Assembly: GCF_027587205.1 (NCBI RefSeq)
Contig: NZ_JAPDOD010000048.1
Location: forward strand, 1 to 64,000
Source of the DNA: Solirubrobacter ginsenosidimutans
GTDB taxonomy: Bacteria; Actinomycetota; Thermoleophilia; Solirubrobacterales; Solirubrobacteraceae
Length of the DNA stretch: 64,000 nt
Direction: 5' to 3'
This document shows positions 9,856 through 17,180 of the stretch, piece by piece. Below the pieces are notes generated by a model. The model searched no databases. It was not told where the DNA came from and worked only from the letters and a program-made list of their open reading frames with translations. The translations under genes and the position numbers were made by a program. How positions within the stretch are numbered: position 1 is the stretch's first letter; each line of letters begins with the position of its first letter.

Positions 9856-12234
9856 ATGAGGGTTGGACTGGGTGTCGTACTGGCGGGCGCGGTATTGGCC
9901 TGGCCAGGAGGGGCATGGGCGGCGGACTTCCCGCCGCCCATCGACAAGCAGGTCGTCCAGGATCAGGACGACATGACCTGGGGCGACTACAAGCCGGTCC
10001 CGGGGACGAACTGGGCCGACCCGACGCTCGTGCCGTCGGTCCGCAAGCTCAAGATCGCCGTGGTCGCGGTGGACTTCACCGACCAGCCGTTCGTGATCAC
10101 GCAGCCCAAGGGCACCGATCCGTTCGGCAACCCGCAGACACAACCGGTCGCCCGCGCGGATGTACCTCGTTTTTATGCAGACTTCGATGGCCTGCCCAGC
10201 GCCCTCAACAACGGGCACACGGTCAACGAGTACTGGATGGAGCAGACGCACGGGCGGATCGGCATGAGCTTCACGCCGTTCGGCCCCTACCTGATGCCGC
10301 GCCCGCTCTACGAGTACGGCCTCAACGAGTTCAACCAGCAGAGCGGCTGCCCGGCGGGGCACACCTGCAACGGCAACATGGATCGCGACGTCGACACGCT
10401 GTGGACGGCCGATCAGGGCGCGAACATCCGCTCGCAGTTCGACCTCGTCCTGCGCGTCTACGCGGGCTACGACGAGACGACGATCTGGCAGGAGTTCGGC
10501 GAGATGAAGTTCGAGACCAAGGAGGAGGTCCCGGACGAGTGGGGCCCGCCGGACCCCTTGCTCCCGAACTGGGTCACGAACCGCTACGTGCCTTGGACCT
10601 CGTGGCGCGCGGGCGCCCAGCAGTGGGGTCTCTCCTCGATCCGCCAGGGCGAGAGCTCGGGCACGATCACGCATGAGATCGTCCACACCTTCGGCCTGCC
10701 CGACAACAACAACAACCCGTACGCGACGCCGTATCACCGCGTCGGCTCGGGCCCGTGGGACATCCTCGACCGCGGCTCGTTCAACGGCCCCGGCGGCCCG
10801 CACAAGCGCTGGCTGGTCCCCGTCACCCAGGGCGGCGCGATGGAGGCGGGGATGACGCTGTGGACCCGCCTGAAGAACAACTGGCTCGACGAGGCCGACG
10901 TGCACCGCGTCACCCGCAGCGGGCTCGCCGCCTCCGGCGTGCAGACGATGCGGGTCAAGGCGCGCACCGTCGACCCCGGTACCGACGGCTCGCTGGCGGG
11001 CATCAAGCTCGACCTCGACGGCGCGGCGCCGATCGACAAGACGCCGGCCTGCGACACCAACACCAACCCGCTGTGCGCCGGCACCGGCTGGCAGTACTAC
11101 ACGCTCGAGACCGTGCAGCGGATCGGCGAGGACTCGATGACGCCCGACAGCGGCGTCCTGATCCAGAAGAACAAGAACAACTCGTCCAACGGCTGCGGCT
11201 ACAGCTGCTTCTCGTGGACGATCGACGCCCACCCGGAGGACATGAACAAGGTCGACTTCCTGCGTCCGCGCACGAAGACGCCCGTCATGCGGACGATCGG
11301 CGACTACCGCCAGCTCAACGACGCGCTGTTCCACGCCGGGACGAACTCGGGCTCGCAGTACGAGTTCGAGGACACCGCCAACCGCCTGCACTTCTACGTC
11401 CTCAACGTGCAGCGCGACGCGCAAGGCGTGCAGTCCTATGACGTCGCGGTCCGCAACCTCGACGGCGCGGGCCCGCACACCCGCGGTGTCACGGTCGGCG
11501 CGCCGACCGCGCTCCTGAACCCGGCCGGCGTCAGCACGTGCACGTTCACGGTCAACAACACCGGCGTGACCAAGCCGGTCACCGCGCCGGCGTCACCGCT
11601 GGACGACCCGAACCCGTACGTCAGCTCGGACGTCTACCGGCTCTCGGCGACGGCGAGCAACGGCGTGCAGGTGCACCTGACCAACGCGATCGCCGCGATC
11701 AAGGCCGGGCAGTCGGCGCAGATCCCGGTGTACTTCCAGGGCGGCAACGGCAGCGTGACGCTGCGGGCGACGTCGGAGAGCGATCCGTCGAAGTCGGCCG
11801 TCGGCGTGTGCGTCCAGGGCGACGTCGGCGGCACGGTGCCGGCGACGCTGGCGCTGACGCTCGGCACGCCGGCCGCGTTCGGTGCGTTCACGCCGGGCGC
11901 GACGAAGGACTACACGGCCTCGACCACGGCCAACGTGATCTCCACCGCCGGTGACGCCGCGCTCTCCGTGGCCGACCCGAGCTCGGCGAACTCTGGCCAC
12001 CTGGTCAACGGGGCCTTCGCCCTGCCGCAAGCGCTGCAGGTCAAGGCGCGCACGGCCACCAACCCGGGCTCGGCGCTCGCGCCGCTTCCGGCGACCGTGC
12101 TCACGTGGGCCGCTCCGGCGTCCAATGACGCCGTGACCGTGGACTTCGCTCAGCGGGTCAACGCCGTCGACGCCCTGCGCACCGGGGCGTACGCCAAGAC
12201 GCTGACGTTCACGCTCAGCACGACCACACCGTAG
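9856..12234 (+). CDS. Secreted HExxH metalloprotease (M6-like), paralog 1, with WxL-like C-terminal domain
   Basis: This is a predicted secreted zinc protease of 792 residues. A Sec signal peptide ends at about AWA (residues 20-22). The zinc motif HEIVHTFGLPD starts at His273, matching the HExxHxxGxxD pattern of immune-inhibitor-A-like (M6) peptidases, and a GPWDILDRGSFNGPGG block follows as the likely Met-turn region. Residues from about 657 to the end form the domain shared with four other proteins here, ending LTFTLSTTTP. The Shine-Dalgarno GGGGAGGGG lies before the ATG. It is the first of three tandem-like paralogs. Protease function follows from the motif; substrate is unknown. Confidence 0.82.
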   Translation: MRVGLGVVLAGAVLAWPGGAWAADFPPPIDKQVVQDQDDMTWGDYKPVPGTNWADPTLVPSVRKLKIAVVAVDFTDQPFVITQPKGTDPFGNPQTQPVARADVPRFYADFDGLPSALNNGHTVNEYWMEQTHGRIGMSFTPFGPYLMPRPLYEYGLNEFNQQSGCPAGHTCNGNMDRDVDTLWTADQGANIRSQFDLVLRVYAGYDETTIWQEFGEMKFETKEEVPDEWGPPDPLLPNWVTNRYVPWTSWRAGAQQWGLSSIRQGESSGTITHEIVHTFGLPDNNNNPYATPYHRVGSGPWDILDRGSFNGPGGPHKRWLVPVTQGGAMEAGMTLWTRLKNNWLDEADVHRVTRSGLAASGVQTMRVKARTVDPGTDGSLAGIKLDLDGAAPIDKTPACDTNTNPLCAGTGWQYYTLETVQRIGEDSMTPDSGVLIQKNKNNSSNGCGYSCFSWTIDAHPEDMNKVDFLRPRTKTPVMRTIGDYRQLNDALFHAGTNSGSQYEFEDTANRLHFYVLNVQRDAQGVQSYDVAVRNLDGAGPHTRGVTVGAPTALLNPAGVSTCTFTVNNTGVTKPVTAPASPLDDPNPYVSSDVYRLSATASNGVQVHLTNAIAAIKAGQSAQIPVYFQGGNGSVTLRATSESDPSKSAVGVCVQGDVGGTVPATLALTLGTPAAFGAFTPGATKDYTASTTANVISTAGDAALSVADPSSANSGHLVNGAFALPQALQVKARTATNPGSALAPLPATVLTWAAPASNDAVTVDFAQRVNAVDALRTGAYAKTLTFTLSTTTP

Positions 12235-12244
12235 GGCTGTAATC

Positions 12245-12270
12245 GGGGCGCCGGCTCCGGCCGGCGCCCC
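12245..12270 (+). terminator. GC-rich hairpin between protease paralogs 1 and 2
   Basis: GGGGCGCCGG (12245-12254) and CCGGCGCCCC (12261-12270) form a perfect 10-bp stem with a 6-nt loop, 11 nt after the paralog 1 stop. No T-run follows. A partial terminator or mRNA-stabilising element is likely. The next gene has its own strong ribosome binding site (AAGGGGGG). Confidence 0.6.
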
Positions 12271-12292
12271 GCCATCAATCAAGGGGGGTTCG

Positions 12293-14716
12293 ATGGGCAA
12301 GTGCCGGACCGCCGGCGTCGTCGCGACGCTGGCTTTCGCGTGTGTGGCGCCGGGAGCGCACGCACAGACGCTGCAGCCGCTGGACAAGCAGCAGGTGCAG
12401 GACCAGTACGACATGAGTTGGGGCGACTACAAGCCGATCCCCAACACGAACTACCAGGACCCGGCGGTGCAGCCGACGGTCAAGAAGTGGAAGGTCGCGC
12501 TGGTCCTCGGCGACTTCCCGAACCGGCCGTTCTACGTGACGCAGGCGCCCGGATCGACGATCTTCGGCAACCCGCAGGCGACCGCCGCCAACGTGCCGCG
12601 GGCGGACGTCGGCCGCTTCTACGCCGACTTCCTCAACAAGCCGCAGGCGCTGAACAACTTCCAGACCATGAACCGGTACTGGATGGAGGACTCCTTCGGC
12701 AAGTACGGCGTCGACGTCACCCCGTTCGGCCCGTACGCGATGGACTTCAAGGACTACCAGTACTGGGCGCCGACCACGAACTGCCCGACGGCCACGGTCA
12801 CGCCGTGCGGGAAGAACTTCAGCTCCGAGCTGCGGGCCAAGTGGACCGCCGACGTGGGCGCGGCGACCGTCGCGTCCTTCGACAACATCTTCTGGGTCTC
12901 CGCCGGCCAGGATCAGAGCTCGACCTGGCAGGAGTTCGGCAACGGCAAGTTCCTCAACGAGAACTCGATCCCGGACGCCTTCGGGCCGAAGGCGCTCGAT
13001 CCGACGCTCGCCAACTGGGCCTCCTCGCGCTACGTGCCGTGGACCTCGTGGGTCGCGCGGTCCAACGTCTGGCCGAGCGCGTCGGGCAACAGCTCGACCG
13101 AGGCTGAGAGCTCCGGCATGGCGACCTACGCCCACGAGCTCTCGCACAACCTGAGCATCCCGGACAACTACAACAACCCGTTCGGCGAGGTCCAGCAGCG
13201 CGCCGCCACGGGCATCTGGGACATGCTCAGCCGCGGCTCCTTCAACGGCCCCGGCGGCACCCACACCCGCTGGCAGATCCCGCCCACGCAGGGCGGCTCG
13301 CTCGGCGCGATGCACAACGTGCGCAACAAGCGAAAGCTCAACTTCCTCGACGACAGCGAGCTGTTGCGGTTGAACCGCAACGGGCTCGCACAGACCGGCC
13401 TGGCCGTGAGCGAGGTCACCGCGCGCGAGGTCGAGCCCGGCCCGAACGCCGGCGGCGTGCAGGTCACGCTCGACGGCGGCGACAAGACCGCGCCGTGCGA
13501 CTGGAACACCAACCCGCTCTGCGACGGCGTCCGCTCAGGCCCGAACGGCACCACCACCAACACCTGGAACCACTACACGATCGAGGTCGTGCAGCGGATC
13601 GGCGCGGACTCGTTCACGCCCGCCCAGGGCGTGCTGATCTCCAAGACCAAGGACAACAACTCCTCCTGCGGCACCTACTCGTGCTTCGTCTGGATCATCG
13701 ACGCGCACCCGGAGGACATCAACCGCCTGGACTTCGTCAAGCCGGACGGCACGCCGCAGAAGGTCACGATCGCCGACCCGCGCCAGCTCAACGACGCGAC
13801 GTTCAACGCGGGCACCAACTCGGGCACCTCGTACGAGTACGAGGACACCGCGAACCGCCTGCACTTCTACATCCTCGACGTCCGCAAGGACGCCGCGGGC
13901 GTCGTGCACTACAAGGTCGCCGTCAAGTCGCTGGACGGCGCGGGCCCGCAGACCCGCGGGGTCAAGCTCTCGACGCCCACGCCCGGCACCGCCGACGGCT
14001 TCGCCACGTGCACGTTCGGGCTCACCAACACGGGCGCGGCGGCGGCGACGCCCAACGTCCATCCGCAGGACGCCTCCGCGTTCCTCGGCTCCGACGTGTA
14101 CCGCCTCTCGGCCACGGCGAACGGCGCGGGTTGGTCGGCGCAGCTGAAGAACGCGCTCGCCACGGCGAAGTTCGGTGAGACGATCCAGGTGCCGGTCTAC
14201 GTCACCAAGGGCGCCGGCGCCGGCTCGGTCACGCTGCAGGCGACGTCGGAGAGCGATCCGAGCAAGAGCGTGTCGGCGAGTTGCTCCGACGCGAGCGTCG
14301 GCGGCACGGTGCCCGCGACGCTGGCACTCACCACCGGCACGCCCGCGAACTTCGGCCCCTTCACCCCGGGCGTCGCTCGCGACTACACCGCCACGATGGC
14401 CGCGACCGTCACCTCGACGGCCGGTGACGCCGCGCTCAGCGTGGCCGATCCGAGCACTGCGAACCCCGGCAAGCTGGTCAACGGGACGTTCACGCTCGCC
14501 ACGCCGATCACCGTGAAGGCGTCCAGCGGCGCCGGCACGGGTGGCGACTACACGCCGGTCGGCGGTACCACCGCGCCGGTGCTCGCCTACAGCGGCCCGG
14601 TCTCCAACGACGCCGTCACCGTCGGCTTCCGCCAGACGATCGGCGCCAATGAGGCCCTGCGCACCGGGGCGTACGCCAAGACGCTGACGTTCACGCTCAG
14701 CACGACGACTCCGTAG
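12293..14716 (+). CDS. Secreted HExxH metalloprotease (M6-like), paralog 2, with WxL-like C-terminal domain
   Basis: This 807-residue protein aligns with paralog 1 throughout. The signal peptide ends near AHAQ at residue 24, and the mature start LDKQQVQDQYDMSWGDYKP matches that of its neighbour. The zinc motif is HELSHNLSIPD, beginning at His281, so the glycine of HExxHxxGxxD is replaced while both histidines, the glutamate and the aspartate remain. A TGIWDMLSRGSFNGPGG block follows. The last 139 residues are the shared C-terminal domain. Its last 53 nt before the final codons (14654-14706) are identical to 12172-12224 in paralog 1, suggesting recent duplication or gene conversion. Confidence 0.82.
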   Translation: MGKCRTAGVVATLAFACVAPGAHAQTLQPLDKQQVQDQYDMSWGDYKPIPNTNYQDPAVQPTVKKWKVALVLGDFPNRPFYVTQAPGSTIFGNPQATAANVPRADVGRFYADFLNKPQALNNFQTMNRYWMEDSFGKYGVDVTPFGPYAMDFKDYQYWAPTTNCPTATVTPCGKNFSSELRAKWTADVGAATVASFDNIFWVSAGQDQSSTWQEFGNGKFLNENSIPDAFGPKALDPTLANWASSRYVPWTSWVARSNVWPSASGNSSTEAESSGMATYAHELSHNLSIPDNYNNPFGEVQQRAATGIWDMLSRGSFNGPGGTHTRWQIPPTQGGSLGAMHNVRNKRKLNFLDDSELLRLNRNGLAQTGLAVSEVTAREVEPGPNAGGVQVTLDGGDKTAPCDWNTNPLCDGVRSGPNGTTTNTWNHYTIEVVQRIGADSFTPAQGVLISKTKDNNSSCGTYSCFVWIIDAHPEDINRLDFVKPDGTPQKVTIADPRQLNDATFNAGTNSGTSYEYEDTANRLHFYILDVRKDAAGVVHYKVAVKSLDGAGPQTRGVKLSTPTPGTADGFATCTFGLTNTGAAAATPNVHPQDASAFLGSDVYRLSATANGAGWSAQLKNALATAKFGETIQVPVYVTKGAGAGSVTLQATSESDPSKSVSASCSDASVGGTVPATLALTTGTPANFGPFTPGVARDYTATMAATVTSTAGDAALSVADPSTANPGKLVNGTFTLATPITVKASSGAGTGGDYTPVGGTTAPVLAYSGPVSNDAVTVGFRQTIGANEALRTGAYAKTLTFTLSTTTP

Positions 14717-14723
14717 CCGGACG

Positions 14724-14762
14724 GACGCCGCCGCCGGTCGCGCTCACGCGGCCGGCGGCGTC
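14724..14762. terminator. Shared hairpin between convergent genes
   Basis: GACGCCGCCG (14724-14733) pairs with CGGCGGCGTC (14753-14762), a 10-bp stem lying over the 3' end of the TetR gene and just after paralog 2. It is placed to act on both convergent transcripts, though it lacks T-runs. Confidence 0.45.
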
Positions 14763-15355
14763 TCCGCGGGGTTGAGGAAGAGGGCGATCAGATCGGCGTA
14801 GGTCTCCTCGAGCTCGATCGAGCCCTCGTCCAGGTACTCCTGGAGCTGCAGGCCGTCCAGCACCGCGATGACGACCGCGGCGAGGCGGTGCGGCGGCAAC
14901 GCGTCAATCACGCGCCCGGCCGCCTGCTCGGCGGCGATCAACCGGGTGAGGTCCCCGCGCAGGGCGCGGTAGCGCTCGACGAAGTGGTCGTGCGCCGGAT
15001 GCTCGGCGTCCATGGCCTCGGCCGCCAGCACCAGCAGCATGCGGATCAGACCCCGGTTCGGGGCACTCGCGCGCACATAGGCGCGCATCGTCGCCACCAG
15101 CACGCGGTCGTTGTCCTCGAAGAGCTTGACGACCGTCTCCGCGTTGTCCTGCTCGTGCTGGTCGAGCGCCGCGACGAGCAGCTCGGTCTTGCTGGGGAAG
15201 TGGTACAGCAGACCCTGGCGGGACACCCCGGCCTCGGCGGCGATCGCGTCGATCGAGACGCTGCGGAAGCCGCGGCCGGCGAACACGCCGATCGCCACCT
15301 CGAGGATGCGGTCGCGCGTCACCTGGCCCTGCGGGGTCGTGAAGGTCTTGGCCAT
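14744..15355 (-). CDS. TetR/AcrR family transcriptional regulator
   Basis: This 203-residue repressor has the TetR_N helix-turn-helix at about residues 14-60 (RDRILEVAIGVFAGRGF, then AIAAEAGVSRQGLLYHFPSK) and a helical ligand domain. It lies inside the secreted-protein cluster and diverges from the LamG/Ig-like protein at 15450. A -10 element TAGTCT (15370-15365) sits 9 nt before its ATG. It most likely controls the divergent gene and itself, and perhaps the wider cluster. The effector is unknown. Confidence 0.93.
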   Translation of the reverse strand: MAKTFTTPQGQVTRDRILEVAIGVFAGRGFRSVSIDAIAAEAGVSRQGLLYHFPSKTELLVAALDQHEQDNAETVVKLFEDNDRVLVATMRAYVRASAPNRGLIRMLLVLAAEAMDAEHPAHDHFVERYRALRGDLTRLIAAEQAAGRVIDALPPHRLAAVVIAVLDGLQLQEYLDEGSIELEETYADLIALFLNPAETPPAA

Positions 15356-15364
15356 CTCGCGACA

Positions 15365-15434
15365 AGACTATTGCGGGTTGACGGTCTGACGGTTCCGTAA
15401 GTAGGGTCTGACAGGTTAGTAAGTCGGGTCTGTC
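15365..15434. promoter_or_regulatory. Divergent promoter with three 22-bp-spaced direct repeats
   Basis: On the + strand TTGACG (15378-15383) and TAGGGT (15402-15407) are 18 nt apart. The octamer GGTCTGAC occurs at 15383-15390 and 15405-15412 and as GGTCTGTC at 15427-15434, with an exact 22-bp period. The last two belong to a longer 17-nt repeat (15397-15413 and 15419-15435). The copies therefore cover the -35, the -10 and the early transcribed region on one helix face. Control by the adjacent TetR is inferred. Confidence 0.6.
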
Positions 15435-15449
15435 ATGAGGAGACGTTCC

Positions 15450-17015
15450 GTGTTGCGGATCAAGCAAGTTGGGTTGGCGGTGGGCGTGGCGCTCGCGCTG
15501 GCGGCGGCGCCGGGCGTCGCGCACGCCGAGCCGGGGTACACGACGATCTTCGATGGCACTCCGACCGGGTCGGACGCCTCGTTCGACAAGTGGGCGCAGG
15601 TCGGCGGCGGCAACATCGCGCTGCAGGCCGACGGCACGATGCGGACCTCGTCGGGGTTCGGGATGCGCTGGTACACGGTCAAGTCGTTCGGCGACATGTC
15701 GCTGAAGGTCGAGTACCGCGACGCGCGCACGGCGCCGGGTTACTCGAACGGCGGCGTGCTGGTGCGCTTCCCGGACCCGCGGACGCCGGCGGCGCAGACG
15801 CCCACGTCCTGGGCGTACGACTGGGCGGGCGCGAGCGGTCCGTTCCCGCCGGCCAAGCACTACCAGAGCGACCCGGCGTCGAGCGATCTCGGCCTGCAGA
15901 CGAGCTGCCAGCGGGCCATCCCTTCGCTCATCCCGGCCGAGTGGGCGCCCACCTGGGTCCCGGTGGTCTGCGGCGAGGAGGTCCAGATCAACGACTCGCC
16001 GGACGGCGGCGACCTCGACCCGCGCAAGACCGGCTCCGTCTATGGCTTCGCCGACCTCGACGCACAGCGCTCGAACGCGGTCGAGCGCTACCCCGCCCTC
16101 GGCGCGTGGCACACGATGGAGGTCCGCACCGTCGGCCAGCAGTACACGGTCCTCGTCGACGGCAAGGTGATCAACCAGTGGGACGGAGCGGTCCCGATGA
16201 GCTTCCCGTCGCGCGGTCTGGGTGACCCGCCGACGATGGCCCGCCAGCTCGCCAGCGGCTACATCGGCCTGCAGGACCATCAGGACGGCGACGTCGTCGA
16301 GTACCGCGACGTCCGGGTGAAGGAGCTGGCCGCAACGCCGAAGAACACGGCGGCGCCGGTCGTGGCCGGCGACGGGTTCACGGGTCGCCCCCTGACCTGC
16401 ACCACGGGCACGTGGAGCAATGTCGACGCCAACCAGGCGTACGTGATCGACTGGATCCGCTCCAACCCGCCGGTCAACGACGCGCCGACCGACGAGCAGA
16501 TGGGCAACGTCAAGGTCGCCACGGGGGCGACCTACACGCCCTCCAGCGCGGATCTCGGCAAGGTCGTCTGGTGCCGGGTGACGGCGATCAACGCCGCCGG
16601 CGCGACCGCGTGGGCGACCAAGGCGGCGCCGGCGATCACCTTCGCGAGCGACGCGGCCGGAACCGTCGGCGGCTCAGTCCCGGCGACGCTGGCCCTCACG
16701 CTCGGCGCACCGGCGACGTTCGGCGCGTTCACGCCGGGCGTGGCGAAGGACTACGCCGCGTCGACCACGGCCACGATCACCTCGAGCGCCGGTGACGCCG
16801 CACTGGCCGTCAGCGATCCGGGCCACCTGACGAACGGCACGTTCTCGCTGCCGCAGGCGCTGCGGGTCGAGTTCTCCAAGGCGGTCTGGACGGGTCCGGC
16901 CTCCAACGACAGCTCGACGATCACGTTCCGCCAGCACATCGGCGCGACGGACGCGCTGCGCACCGGCGCGTACACGAAGACGCTGACGTTCACGCTCAGC
17001 ACTACAACGCCGTAG
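15450..17015 (+). CDS. Secreted LamG-like (DUF1080-type) / Ig-like protein with WxL-like C-terminal domain
   Basis: This is a predicted cell-surface protein of 521 residues with no protease motif. After the signal peptide (cleavage near AHAEP) comes a concanavalin-like 3-keto-disaccharide hydrolase domain (GYTTIFDGT, LKVEYRDARTAPGYSNGGVLVRF, WHTMEVRTVGQQYTVLVDG). Next is an Ig-like repeat (RPLTCTTGTWSN, then LGKVVWCRVTAINAAG) and then the 116-residue shared domain. I chose the GTG at 15450 because GAGGAG lies 7 nt upstream; the ATG at 15435 would abut the third operator repeat. Binding or cleavage of a glycan is inferred from the domain family only. Confidence 0.8.
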   Translation: MLRIKQVGLAVGVALALAAAPGVAHAEPGYTTIFDGTPTGSDASFDKWAQVGGGNIALQADGTMRTSSGFGMRWYTVKSFGDMSLKVEYRDARTAPGYSNGGVLVRFPDPRTPAAQTPTSWAYDWAGASGPFPPAKHYQSDPASSDLGLQTSCQRAIPSLIPAEWAPTWVPVVCGEEVQINDSPDGGDLDPRKTGSVYGFADLDAQRSNAVERYPALGAWHTMEVRTVGQQYTVLVDGKVINQWDGAVPMSFPSRGLGDPPTMARQLASGYIGLQDHQDGDVVEYRDVRVKELAATPKNTAAPVVAGDGFTGRPLTCTTGTWSNVDANQAYVIDWIRSNPPVNDAPTDEQMGNVKVATGATYTPSSADLGKVVWCRVTAINAAGATAWATKAAPAITFASDAAGTVGGSVPATLALTLGAPATFGAFTPGVAKDYAASTTATITSSAGDAALAVSDPGHLTNGTFSLPQALRVEFSKAVWTGPASNDSSTITFRQHIGATDALRTGAYTKTLTFTLSTTTP

Positions 17016-17034
17016 GAGCTTCTCATCTCGCTTT

Positions 17035-17063
17035 CCGCCGCGGCCCATGTCGGGTCGCGGCGG
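17035..17063 (+). terminator. Hairpin after the LamG/Ig-like gene
   Basis: CCGCCGCG (17035-17042) and CGCGGCGG (17056-17063) form a perfect 8-bp stem with a 13-nt loop, 20 nt after the stop codon. No T-run. Confidence 0.45.
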
Positions 17064-17091
17064 GTGCGACAGCGGTCGTCCACGGCGCTCT

Positions 17092-17141
17092 GGACTTCTG
17101 GCACGTGACGGATGCGCGAGAAGTCCGACGACACGTAGGTT
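17092..17141 (+). promoter_or_regulatory. Inverted repeat and -10 candidate upstream of protease paralog 3
   Basis: GGACTTCT (17092-17099) and AGAAGTCC (17119-17126) are perfect 8-bp inverted arms 19 nt apart. TAGGTT (17136-17141) is a candidate -10, 39 nt before the GTG start. The repeat lies over the expected -35 region, so it could be an operator. Confidence 0.35.
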
Positions 17142-17180
17142 TGCTTCAGGGTCGTAGAGGAAGCACTTCCAGGAGGTGTC

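Noticed and set aside
15383..15434. Reading the GGTCTGAC repeats as a CRISPR-like array
   Set aside because: Units are only 8-17 nt at a 22-bp period, with three copies placed over a promoter. Operator repeats fit better.
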